Source: Anderseniella sp. (GTDB lineage: Bacteria > Pseudomonadota > Alphaproteobacteria > Rhizobiales > Aestuariivirgaceae). Taken from it: 9,396 nucleotides of DNA. The position numbers were made by a program, and so were the translations under genes. The stretch's first letter is position 1. The number at the start of each line of letters is the position of its first letter. The notes beneath the pieces are model-generated. The model saw only the letters and a program-made list of their open reading frames with translations. It was not told the origin of the DNA and made no database searches. Positions 1-6,317 of this stretch are shown here, in pieces. Where the stretch lies: the NCBI GenBank assembly GCA_013041995.1, contig JABDRA010000171.1, positions 1 through 9,396 of the forward strand. The letters run 5' to 3'.

Positions 1-290
1 CGCAGAAAATCACAGGCCGCGAGCAGATCAGCAATGTTCGAGGAAAAATTGGTGTTGGCGAAATCGCCGTCGCTATTGCCCAGACCGGTGAAATCAAAGC
101 GCAGTACCGCGATACCGGCAGCGGTGAGTGCTCGCGAGATGCGCGACGCCGCAGCGATATCTTTACCGCAGGTGAAACAGTGGGCAAACAGCGCATAACC
201 CCGCACAGGCCCGTTCGGCGCGTCCAGCCGGGCTGCAAGCATGTCGCCCTGCGAACCCGGAAATTCGATCCGCGAGGACTTGATTGCCAT
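1..290 (-). CDS. Alpha/beta hydrolase domain of a hydrolase/OsmC-type protein (partial, 3' end outside window)
   Basis: Only the first 96 codons are present; the gene runs off the left edge. The N-terminus reads MAIKSSRIEFPGSQG, followed by a strand ending in ALFAHCFTCGKD (residues 33-44) and AVLRFDFTGLGNSDGDF (residues 61-77). This is the signature of the alpha/beta hydrolase module that in many proteobacteria is fused to a C-terminal OsmC-like domain. The oxyanion-loop region (HCFTCGKD) is visible, but the nucleophile elbow and any OsmC domain lie outside the window, so the fusion is inferred from family resemblance. The start is supported by a perfect AAGGAG at 298-303, 7 nt upstream of the ATG. 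It begins 24 nt after the ccmH stop on the same strand, so it is probably co-transcribed with or reads through from the ccm operon. A role in cytochrome maturation is not implied by the sequence; substrate unknown. Confidence 0.82.
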   Translation of the reverse strand, partial: MAIKSSRIEFPGSQGDMLAARLDAPNGPVRGYALFAHCFTCGKDIAAASRISRALTAAGIAVLRFDFTGLGNSDGDFANTNFSSNIADLLAACDFL

Positions 291-297
291 CCCGTTA

Positions 298-303
298 CTC
301 CTT
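298..303 (-). promoter_or_regulatory. Ribosome binding site of the hydrolase gene
   Basis: Read on the minus strand this is AAGGAG, 7 nt before the ATG at 290. It is a strong Shine-Dalgarno site in the 24-nt gap after ccmH and fixes the hydrolase start. Confidence 0.75.
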
Positions 304-314
304 GGATTTTGGGG

Positions 315-776
315 TCAGGACTTGAGAATGTCGTCGAGACGCGCCTGTTCGTCGGCAGACAGGGCCTGTTCAGGTACTGCAAGGCCGGAGCCTTTGCGCC
401 GGCGCAGGAAAATCACCAGCGACCCGATCAGCAGAATTGCAAACGGCCCGCCCCACAATAGCAGCGTGCGCGAGTTGAAGCGCGGTTTCAGGAGCACGAA
501 CTCGCCATACCTTGACACAAGATAGTCAACCACCTGGGCATTGCTCTCTCCCTGGACCAGGCGCTCACGGATCAGCACCCGCAAATCCTTGGCCAGAGGC
601 GCATCGCTGTCGTCGATGGACTGGTTTTGACAAACCAGACAGCGCATCTGCGCCGACAACACACGTGCACGCGCCTCCAGTTCCGGATCACTCAGTATCT
701 CGTCCGGTTGCACGGCGAACGCGGCAGGCAATGTGGTCAGCACGAATACAACAGCAAGAGCAAGGCGACGCAGCAT
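315..776 (-). CDS. ccmH: Cytochrome c-type biogenesis protein CcmH (CycL)
   Basis: Thioredoxin-like subunit of the cytochrome c heme-lyase complex. In System I it reduces or holds the CXXCH cysteines of the apocytochrome in the periplasm. From the chosen start it is 153 aa, normal for a stand-alone CcmH (rhizobial CycL). Residues 1-21 form a Sec-type signal sequence (MLRR start, hydrophobic core, AFA end). The redox motif RCLVCQNQS has Cys46 and Cys49, preceded by Met where Leu is more usual. A three-helix region follows, then a membrane anchor at about residues 105-124 (LLLWGGPFAILLIGSLVIFL) ending in RRRK. An upstream in-frame start at 833 exists but would overlap ccmF by 50 nt and disrupt the signal peptide. 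The start at 776 has a GGAG at 787-790, immediately before the ccmF stop codon, which argues for translational coupling. No CcmI-like C-terminal TPR fusion is present; CcmI is separate upstream. Confidence 0.95.
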   Translation of the reverse strand: MLRRLALAVVFVLTTLPAAFAVQPDEILSDPELEARARVLSAQMRCLVCQNQSIDDSDAPLAKDLRVLIRERLVQGESNAQVVDYLVSRYGEFVLLKPRFNSRTLLLWGGPFAILLIGSLVIFLRRRKGSGLAVPEQALSADEQARLDDILKS

Positions 777-783
777 CTCAACA

Positions 784-2763
784 TTACTCCGCAGGTTGGA
801 TGATTGGGGTTTTGGCCTTTTTCGGAGCTCCAACCCGGTAGCGCCGGTCGAACAGCGAGCAGCATCCGCCCAGGAACATCAATGCCGTTCCGAGCCAGAT
901 CATCCAGACCAGCGGGTGAAAATAAAACCTGATCGTGCGCGCGTTATCAGGCGCGCGATCACCCATCACGACGTACAGGTCACCATCGAGAAACGGCTCG
1001 ATACCCACCTCGGTTGTTGGCTGGTTGGACGGTTTGAAGACACGTTTTTCCGACCAGATTTCAGACACCTCAACACCACCGGACGAAATCGAGAAACGCC
1101 CCCGGTCAGCCGAATAATTCGGCCCGGAAACAGGACTTTCACCCAGGAAAGTCACACTTCTGCTGCCCACCTGCATGACGTCTCCCGGCTTCATTACCGT
1201 GACTATTTCCTGTTTCCATGCCGTGATGCCAACAACGCCGATAACCATGACCCCGACGCCGGCATGGGCGATCATCATGCCCCAGGCAGCGCCGGGCAGA
1301 CCTTTGAGACGCGCCCAGGCCACATTGAACGGAACCGACGTAAACTTGGTTCGGGCAACCATTTCCTGAACGCTTGCCGCAATCAGCCAGGCCCCGAGAG
1401 CCGCACCAAACGGCGCAAGCCAGGGTCCGCGCCACTGCCATGCCATGGCGGCGACGCCGACCACCAGCGCAACAAGGGCTGCTGCCCAAAGCCGCTGGGA
1501 AGCCGCCCACATGTCGGCGCGTTTCCACGACATCAACGGGCCTATCGGCACCAGCAGCAAAAGCGGCAAAATCAGCGGGCCGAATGTCAGGTTGAAGTAT
1601 GGCGGGCCGACGGAGATCTTGTCGCCGGTAATGGATTCCAGCACCAGCGGGTACAGGGTACCGATAAAGACCGCTGCACAGGCCGCCGTCAGCAGCAGAT
1701 TGTTTACAACCAGCGCGCCTTCACGGCTGATCGGCGCAAACAGGCCACCGGTCTTGATGGTCGGCGCACGCCAGGCATAAAGCGCCAGCGCGCCGCCAAT
1801 GAACACACACAGGATGCCAAGCACATACACACCTCTAGCCGGATCAACGGCGAAAGCGTGAACCGACGTCAGCACGCCGGAGCGCACCAGGAAAGTGCCG
1901 ACCAAAGACAGCGAAAATGCCAGAATGGCGAGCAGGATCGTCCACACCTTCAGCGCGTTTCGCTTTTCCACAACAATGGCCGAGTGCAACAGGGCCGTCG
2001 CAATCAGCCACGGCATGAACGATGCATTTTCAACCGGATCCCAGAACCACCATCCGCCCCAGCCAAGCTCGTAATACGCCCACCAGGATCCGAGCATGAT
2101 GCCGGCTGTCAGACACATCCACGCGGCCAGCGTCCACGGCCTGACCCAGCGCGCCCAGGCTGCATCGACCTTACCCTCTATGAGGGCTGCAACGGCGAAT
2201 GAAAATGCGATCGAAAGACCGACATAACCGCAATACAGAAGCGGCGGATGAATGGCCAGGGCCGGATCCTGCAGGATCGGATTCAACCCCTGGCCCTCAA
2301 TCGGTGCCGGATCGAGCCGGTTGAACGGATTGGACGTCAGCAGGATGAATGACAGGAACGCAACCGAGATTGAGCCCTGAACTGCAATCACGCGGGCTTT
2401 CAGGCTGGGCGGCAGATTGCTGCCAAACGCTGCAACGGCGGAGCCGAACAGGGCCAGCACCATGACCCACAACAACATGGAGCCTTCGTGGTTCCCCCAC
2501 ACACCGGAAATCTTGTAGATCAGCGGTTTGTCGGAGTGCGAGTTCTGAAACACGTTCTGCACCGAAAAATCCGACGCGATATAAGACATTGTCAGACAGG
2601 CAAACGACAGGGCAATCAATCCGAACTGCAGCAGGGCCGCAGCTGGTGCGACCGCCATCAGCCGGCTGTCGCCGCGCCATGCCCCATACATCGGCACGGA
2701 GAACTGATAAATTGCCGTAACGAATGCAAGAATAAGCGCGAACTGACCAATTTCAGGGATCAT
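784..2763 (-). CDS. ccmF: Heme lyase / cytochrome c-type biogenesis protein CcmF (CycK)
   Basis: Large integral membrane protein (659 aa, typical length) that takes heme from holo-CcmE and ligates it to the apocytochrome CXXCH. Many hydrophobic helices cover almost the whole length. The heme-handling signatures are present: WGNHEG at 89-94 and the tryptophan-rich WWD motif WGGWWFWDPVENASFMPWL at 235-253. The four conserved histidines of the family can be assigned to His172 (AIHPPLLY), His260, His302 (TSVHAFA) and His500 (MIAHAGVG). The protein therefore looks fully functional. The ATG overlaps the ccmE stop by 4 nt (ATGA at 2760-2763), and a GAAGG at 2770-2774 lies 6 nt upstream. The stop is 7 nt from the ccmH start. 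Long open frames on the opposite strand are coding shadows. Confidence 0.97.
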   Translation of the reverse strand: MIPEIGQFALILAFVTAIYQFSVPMYGAWRGDSRLMAVAPAAALLQFGLIALSFACLTMSYIASDFSVQNVFQNSHSDKPLIYKISGVWGNHEGSMLLWVMVLALFGSAVAAFGSNLPPSLKARVIAVQGSISVAFLSFILLTSNPFNRLDPAPIEGQGLNPILQDPALAIHPPLLYCGYVGLSIAFSFAVAALIEGKVDAAWARWVRPWTLAAWMCLTAGIMLGSWWAYYELGWGGWWFWDPVENASFMPWLIATALLHSAIVVEKRNALKVWTILLAILAFSLSLVGTFLVRSGVLTSVHAFAVDPARGVYVLGILCVFIGGALALYAWRAPTIKTGGLFAPISREGALVVNNLLLTAACAAVFIGTLYPLVLESITGDKISVGPPYFNLTFGPLILPLLLLVPIGPLMSWKRADMWAASQRLWAAALVALVVGVAAMAWQWRGPWLAPFGAALGAWLIAASVQEMVARTKFTSVPFNVAWARLKGLPGAAWGMMIAHAGVGVMVIGVVGITAWKQEIVTVMKPGDVMQVGSRSVTFLGESPVSGPNYSADRGRFSISSGGVEVSEIWSEKRVFKPSNQPTTEVGIEPFLDGDLYVVMGDRAPDNARTIRFYFHPLVWMIWLGTALMFLGGCCSLFDRRYRVGAPKKAKTPIIQPAE

Positions 2764-3227
2764 TGAGTACCTTCTTTTGCGACTTCGTCACCTGGTTTCC
2801 AGACGCCTTTTTCCTTCAGGGCGTCCGCCACTTCACGCGGCATGTAATTTTCATCATGTTTGGCCAGAACCGTATCGGCCTTGAAGCTTCCGCCGGCGTC
2901 CAGCATGCCTTCTGCAATGACCCCCTGACCTTCCCGGAACAGGTCCGGCAGGATACCGACATAAGTCACTGGCAAGGTGCCGGCGGTGTCTGTGACCTTG
3001 AAGGAAACGGTTTTGCCCTGGCCACGCACAATCGAGCCGTCTTCCACCAAGCCACCCAACCGGAACCGGGTTCCCGGCTGCACGCCTTTTTCGACAACAT
3101 CGGTCGGGGTGTAAAAAAACGTTATTGTGTCTGACAAGGCATAGAGCACCAGCCCTGCTGCAAGGCCAAGAGCACCGAGACCAGCTCCGATCAGTGCGCC
3201 GCGCTGCTGTTTTCGTGTCATCGCCAT
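2760..3227 (-). CDS. ccmE: Periplasmic heme chaperone CcmE (CycJ)
   Basis: Binds heme covalently in the periplasm and hands it to CcmF. The protein is 155 aa, usual for the family. A short basic cytoplasmic start (TRKQQR) is followed by one N-terminal membrane anchor at about residues 10-31. The soluble OB-fold domain starts near TFFYTPTDV (36-44). The hallmark LAKHDENYMP is intact: His124 is the heme-attaching residue and Tyr128 the axial ligand. A weakly conserved, charged C-terminal tail follows. The start at 3227 has AGGA at 3238-3241 about 10 nt upstream. A second ATG two codons downstream (3221) gives MTRKQ, the more usual family N-terminus, and cannot be excluded. It lies 18 nt after ccmI and overlaps ccmF by 4 nt. 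Confidence 0.96.
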   Translation of the reverse strand: MAMTRKQQRGALIGAGLGALGLAAGLVLYALSDTITFFYTPTDVVEKGVQPGTRFRLGGLVEDGSIVRGQGKTVSFKVTDTAGTLPVTYVGILPDLFREGQGVIAEGMLDAGGSFKADTVLAKHDENYMPREVADALKEKGVWKPGDEVAKEGTQ

Positions 3228-3245
3228 ATTACATCATTCCTGTCA

Positions 3246-4421
3246 TCAAAGCCCCAGGGCCTTGCGGGTTTCCTCAAGCCGGGCAACGGCCTGCTGATTG
3301 TCCTTGAGAGCTTCAGACGCCCGGTTGAGGGCGTCGGCTGCCTTGTCTTTTTCGCCCAGTACCATGCGCGCGCGGATGAGCCGCAACCAGGCATCAATAT
3401 CCGCACCGTCTTCGGTCAGCCGTTCATCGAGACCTTCAACCATGGACCGGATCATTGCCGTGCGGTCGGTTGTACTCATCTCCCGGCCCTGCTGAATCTG
3501 CTCTTCGGTCAGGGCCGGTCCCTTGGGCATCTGGCCACCGGCGATCGTCGGCGCTTTTGGCATCTGGGCACTGGCCATAGCCGACGCTTCGGGCAATTGA
3601 CCGCCGGCAGACGAAATCTGCTGTTCAACAGCGGCCCGCCACGGCGCATCCGGCGCGCTTTCCGCCAACATCGCGGTCCATCCGGCGATCGCATCAGACG
3701 TCTTGCCTTCCTGCTGTTGGGCAAGCGCTACGTAAAACCGGGCCTTCATGTGCTTTGGTGCAGCCTGTTGAACCGCTTCAAAAACTTCCTGTGCCTCATT
3801 GGAGACCAGGCCATTGTTGGCCAGCACAAGGCTTTCACCCATGTCGGTCATCATGTCTGCATCAGGCCCGGATATAGCCAGCGCCTTCTTGTAGGCATTG
3901 GCTGCGTCATTATACCTTCCGATGCGCTTGTACGCAGGTGCCAGCACCATCCAGCCGCGCGCGTCATTGGGTTTCTGTTCCAGATGCTGTTCCACCTGGC
4001 GCACCATTGCCGCCATGTCCTGGTTTGCAACAGCACCATCAATGCGGGCCTGCAGGGGTTGGGCCGGCAGGTCCGGGCGGCCAATCTGCAGATATCCTCC
4101 CAGTGCGATCAGCGGAACAGCGACCCCGGTTGCAATCGTCAACCAGGCCGGAACCGGGCGGGCGGCCTTTGCTTCGGAAGCAAGTTCAGCCTGGGCCGCC
4201 AGAATACGCCGCGACACTTCATTGCGTGCCGCATCGGCCTCGGTGTCCGGGATCAGTCCGGCTTTCTGGTCTCGTTCCAGTTCGCTCAACTGATCACGAT
4301 ATACGGCAAGATCAAAGGATGCTCGTTTTGCATCCCCGCTCTGCGCACGAGAACGTAATGGCGACAGCAGCGCCATCAGAACCAGGGCCGTCAAGACGGC
4401 AAACGAAATCCACAACAACAT
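3246..4421 (-). CDS. ccmI: Cytochrome c biogenesis TPR protein CcmI (CycH)
   Basis: Apocytochrome c chaperone of System I. Its membrane-embedded N-terminal module interacts with CcmF/CcmH and its periplasmic TPR module binds the apocytochrome C-terminus. From the ATG at 4421 it is 391 aa. The first membrane helix starts at residue 1 (MLLWISFAVLTALVLMALL). A leucine-zipper-like coiled coil follows with the family motif AVYRDQLSELERD. A second helix at about 92-110 (WLTIATGVAVPLIALGGYL) leads into TPR-like helices between about 125 and 265 (GWMVLAPAYKRIGRYNDAANAY is one repeat). A low-complexity linker of three 11-residue repeats occupies 273-305, and a last helical pair contains WLRLIRARMVLGE. 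An in-frame TTG at 4436 would add five residues (LSGI...); the ATG is preferred because the membrane helix then starts normally, although its ribosome binding site (AAGTGG) is weak. First gene of the ccm operon. Confidence 0.94.
   Translation of the reverse strand: MLLWISFAVLTALVLMALLSPLRSRAQSGDAKRASFDLAVYRDQLSELERDQKAGLIPDTEADAARNEVSRRILAAQAELASEAKAARPVPAWLTIATGVAVPLIALGGYLQIGRPDLPAQPLQARIDGAVANQDMAAMVRQVEQHLEQKPNDARGWMVLAPAYKRIGRYNDAANAYKKALAISGPDADMMTDMGESLVLANNGLVSNEAQEVFEAVQQAAPKHMKARFYVALAQQQEGKTSDAIAGWTAMLAESAPDAPWRAAVEQQISSAGGQLPEASAMASAQMPKAPTIAGGQMPKGPALTEEQIQQGREMSTTDRTAMIRSMVEGLDERLTEDGADIDAWLRLIRARMVLGEKDKAADALNRASEALKDNQQAVARLEETRKALGL
3507..3605 (-). repeat. Three tandem 33-bp (11-residue) repeats inside ccmI
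   Basis: Read on the minus strand, three consecutive in-frame units encode GGQLPEASAMA, SAQMPKAPTIA and GGQMPKGPALT (CcmI residues 273-305). Units 2 and 3 match at about 22 of 33 bases by eye and share the core CAGATGCC. They form a Pro/Ala/Gly-rich linker between the TPR region and the C-terminal helices. The divergence indicates an old internal duplication rather than a recent slippage product. Confidence 0.7.
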
Positions 4422-4534
4422 AATACCACTTAGCAATCACACGACGAGCAATACAATTCACGATATGGCGACCTTAGCGCCACCAGCGCCGCCATGTGAT
4501 GCACCAGTGTCGCACTTCCGGGTCTGAATGTCGC

Positions 4535-4552
4535 AATCATTTGGTGATAATT
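4535..4552. promoter_or_regulatory. Imperfect dyad, possible operator
   Basis: The 18-bp segment AATCATTTGGTGATAATT has the symmetric form AATnAT-N6-ATnATT. It overlaps the candidate -35 element facing soxB, which would suit a regulator of the sarcosine/betaine genes. No regulator gene is in the window and chance AT-rich symmetry is possible. Confidence 0.25.
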
Positions 4553-4570
4553 AAGGCAGTTTGCTAGATT
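4541..4570 (+). promoter_or_regulatory. Weak candidate sigma-70 promoter for the sox operon
   Basis: TTGGTG at 4541-4546 as -35 and TAGATT at 4565-4570 as -10, with an 18-bp spacer (or CTAGAT at 4564-4569 with 17 bp). Matches to consensus are only partial, at 3/6 and 4/6. A start near 4577 would leave a leader of about 48 nt before soxB. This is the best candidate by eye. Confidence 0.25.
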
Positions 4571-4612
4571 GCAGGAAGTTAATCCGGCTTACCCCATATT
4601 GAGAGCCGCTTC

Positions 4613-4617
4613 GGAAG
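4613..4617 (+). promoter_or_regulatory. Ribosome binding site of soxB
   Basis: GGAAG lies 7 nt before the ATG at 4625 and supports that start; there is no other well-placed upstream start in frame. Confidence 0.65.
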
Positions 4618-4624
4618 ACCGCCC

Positions 4625-5875
4625 ATGAAACGTTATTCGATATTTTCGCTGGCCAGAAACGCCCTGAACTACCACAAGGACTGGGAACGCGCATGGCGCA
4701 GCCCTGACCCGAAAGAAGAGTACGATGTGGTGATCGTGGGCGCCGGCGGGCATGGTCTGGCAACGGCCTACTACCTTGCCAAGAGCCACGGCATCACCAA
4801 TATGGCGGTCATAGAAAAAGGCTGGCTTGGCGGCGGCAATACCGGGCGCAACACCACCATCATCCGGTCAAACTATCTGCAGGACCCGTCTATCGCCATC
4901 TATGAACTGGCACGTTCGCTATATGAGACACTGTCTCAGGAACTCAACTACAACATGATGTTCTCACCGCGCGGTGTGCTGATGCTGTGCCAGACCGAAC
5001 ATGAACTCAGGGCGTTCAGGCGCACCGCCCATGCCAACCGGCTGGCGGGTCTCGACTGCCGGATGGTTGATGCAGCGGAAGTCAAACGCATCGTGCCGAT
5101 CATCAATGACAGCCCGGATGCGCGCTATCCGATCCTTGGTGCCTATTACCAGCCACGCGGCGGCACCGGGCGCCATGACGCACTTGCGTGGGGATATGCC
5201 CGCGCCATCGACAATATGGGTGTCGACGTCATCCAGAACTGCGAAGTGACCGGCATGCTGCGCTCAGGCGGCAAGATTACCGGTGTTGCAACCAAACGCG
5301 GCACCATCCGCGCCAGGAAGGTTGCCGTCGTCACCTCCGGCCACACATCCAACATTATGGAGATGGCCGGTGTGCGCATGCCGGTGGAAAGTGTCTGCCT
5401 GCAGGCACTGGTGTCTGAACCGATCAAACCGGTGATCGATTGTGTGGTCATGGCCAATACGGTGCATGGCTATATGAGCCAGTCCGACAAGGGCGAACTG
5501 GTGATTGGCGGCGGTGCAGACCCCTACAACAATTATTCACAGCGCGGCTCGTTTCCAGCCATTGAACACACCGTATCGGCGCTGGTGGAAACGTTCCCGA
5601 TCATTTCGCGGCTGCGCATGTTGCGCCAGTGGGGTGGTATCGTGGACATGACCGGAGATCGCTCACCGATCATCAGCATGACCGATGTGGGCGGGCTTTA
5701 TGTCAATTGCGGCTGGGGCACCGGCGGATGGAAATCCATTCCAGGCTCCGGTTTCGTGTTTGCCGACACCATTGCCAATGACAGGCCGCACCCGATTGCC
5801 GCGCCGTTTGGACTTAACCGCTTCACCGAGGGCCGCTTCATCGATGAAAGCGTCGCCGCGGCTGTAGCGCACTAG
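4625..5875 (+). CDS. soxB: Sarcosine oxidase subunit beta
   Basis: Catalytic flavoprotein subunit of heterotetrameric sarcosine oxidase; it oxidises the N-methyl group of sarcosine. The length of 416 aa is typical. Visible features in order: an N-terminal lead (MKRYSIFSLARNAL), the dinucleotide-binding fold VVIVGAGGHGLATAYYLA (35-52) for non-covalent FAD with Glu64 at the end of strand 2, and the flavin-contacting segment GGGNTGRNTTIIRSNY (69-84). Then comes RGGTGRHDALAWG (178-190), and the C-terminal DAO-fold segment NCGWGTGGWKSIPGSG (361-376). His184 in the RHD motif corresponds to the His (His173 in the characterised enzymes) that carries covalent FMN at the alpha/beta interface. Gly182 replaces the more common Ala two residues before it. 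First gene of soxBDAG. The alternative, a monomeric DAO-family amine oxidase, is ruled out by the neighbouring delta and alpha genes and the N-terminal extension. Confidence 0.97.
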   Translation: MKRYSIFSLARNALNYHKDWERAWRSPDPKEEYDVVIVGAGGHGLATAYYLAKSHGITNMAVIEKGWLGGGNTGRNTTIIRSNYLQDPSIAIYELARSLYETLSQELNYNMMFSPRGVLMLCQTEHELRAFRRTAHANRLAGLDCRMVDAAEVKRIVPIINDSPDARYPILGAYYQPRGGTGRHDALAWGYARAIDNMGVDVIQNCEVTGMLRSGGKITGVATKRGTIRARKVAVVTSGHTSNIMEMAGVRMPVESVCLQALVSEPIKPVIDCVVMANTVHGYMSQSDKGELVIGGGADPYNNYSQRGSFPAIEHTVSALVETFPIISRLRMLRQWGGIVDMTGDRSPIISMTDVGGLYVNCGWGTGGWKSIPGSGFVFADTIANDRPHPIAAPFGLNRFTEGRFIDESVAAAVAH

Positions 5876-5885
5876 GAACACGACC

Positions 5886-6317
5886 ATGTTGATAATCCAG
5901 TGCCCCGTATGCGGGGCTGAAGGCGATGAGACGGACTTCCACTGCGGCGGGCAGGCGCATATCGCGCGCCCGGCAACGGCCGACCCAGACAACATCGCTG
6001 ACGGCGAACAACGCGATTACCTGTTCATGCGGTTCAATCCCAAGGGCCTGCATTTTGAGCGCTGGCGCTGTGACCGTGGCTGCGGCAAGTGGTTTCATGC
6101 CGCGCGCGATACGGTGTCGCTGGAGTTCAAGGCCTATTACGGCATTACAGACTTACCGCCCGCCGACGTGATGAAGCAGGCAACCGGGCAGTGGGCCGAC
6201 TTCTTCAAGCAGGCCACCGCAACCAGGTCTGCAACCAAAAAAGCGGCTGCGAAGAAAACCGTCACAAAAACATCTGCCGGGCGCAAGGCAGCCCGAGCGA
6301 AGGCGAAAAAGTCATGA
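5886..6317 (+). CDS. soxD: Sarcosine oxidase subunit delta (zinc-binding), with basic C-terminal tail
   Basis: Small zinc-binding structural subunit of heterotetrameric sarcosine oxidase. The family core is clear: CPVCG at 6-10, FHCGGQAHIARP at 18-29, MRFNPKGLHFERW at 48-60, then CDRGCGKWFHAARDT at 62-76. Probable zinc ligands are Cys6, Cys9, Cys62 and Cys66; Cys62 falls where the structurally known delta subunit uses His59. At 143 aa it is longer than most SoxD (about 90-115 aa). The extra length is a linker to about residue 113 and a 30-residue tail (114-143) with 12 Lys/Arg and no acidic residue (for example TKKAAAKKT). It starts 10 nt after soxB with AGGAA at 5874-5878 overlapping the soxB stop. 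Its own stop overlaps the soxA ATG in an ATGA, implying translational coupling. Confidence 0.93.
   Translation: MLIIQCPVCGAEGDETDFHCGGQAHIARPATADPDNIADGEQRDYLFMRFNPKGLHFERWRCDRGCGKWFHAARDTVSLEFKAYYGITDLPPADVMKQATGQWADFFKQATATRSATKKAAAKKTVTKTSAGRKAARAKAKKS
6299..6304 (+). promoter_or_regulatory. Ribosome binding site deciding the soxA start
   Basis: GAAGGC inside the last codons of soxD lies 9 nt before the ATG at 6314. The same open frame extends 225 nt further upstream to 6089 inside soxD. This site, the ATGA overlap and homology of the protein from MTGKPYRLP onward place the true start at 6314. Confidence 0.65.

Larger units (their letters stand above)
4422..4624. promoter_or_regulatory. 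Divergent intergenic region between ccmI and soxB
   Basis: About 200 bp separating the two divergent operons; it must hold the promoters for both unless one is read from elsewhere. It is more AT-rich than the flanking genes between about 4531 and 4600. A short inverted repeat, TGGCG-N7-CGCCA, lies at 4466-4482 with no T-run, so it is not a convincing terminator. I could not find a good sigma-70 promoter facing ccmI. No small ORF with a credible ribosome binding site was seen here. Confidence 0.6.

Noticed and set aside
777..833. Upstream start of ccmH giving 172 residues
   Set aside because: It would overlap ccmF by 50 nt and bury the signal peptide behind 19 polar residues. The ATG at 776 yields a normal signal sequence and has a ribosome binding site.
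733..2202. 489-codon open frame on the plus strand opposite ccmF
   Set aside because: The product is rich in Arg, Gln, His and Pro with no hydrophobic core or known motif. ccmF on the other strand carries all family motifs, so this is a shadow.
3597..4358. 253-codon plus-strand open frame opposite ccmI
   Set aside because: Antisense to a confidently identified gene, with no ribosome binding site or domain signal of note.
4466..4482. TGGCG-N7-CGCCA hairpin as a transcription terminator
   Set aside because: The stem is only 5 bp with no following T-run, and it lies upstream of both genes rather than downstream of either.
6089..6313. 75-codon N-terminal extension of soxA overlapping soxD
   Set aside because: The extension is out of frame within soxD and does not look like SoxA sequence. 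The ATG at 6314 with its ATGA overlap and ribosome binding site gives the standard N-terminus.
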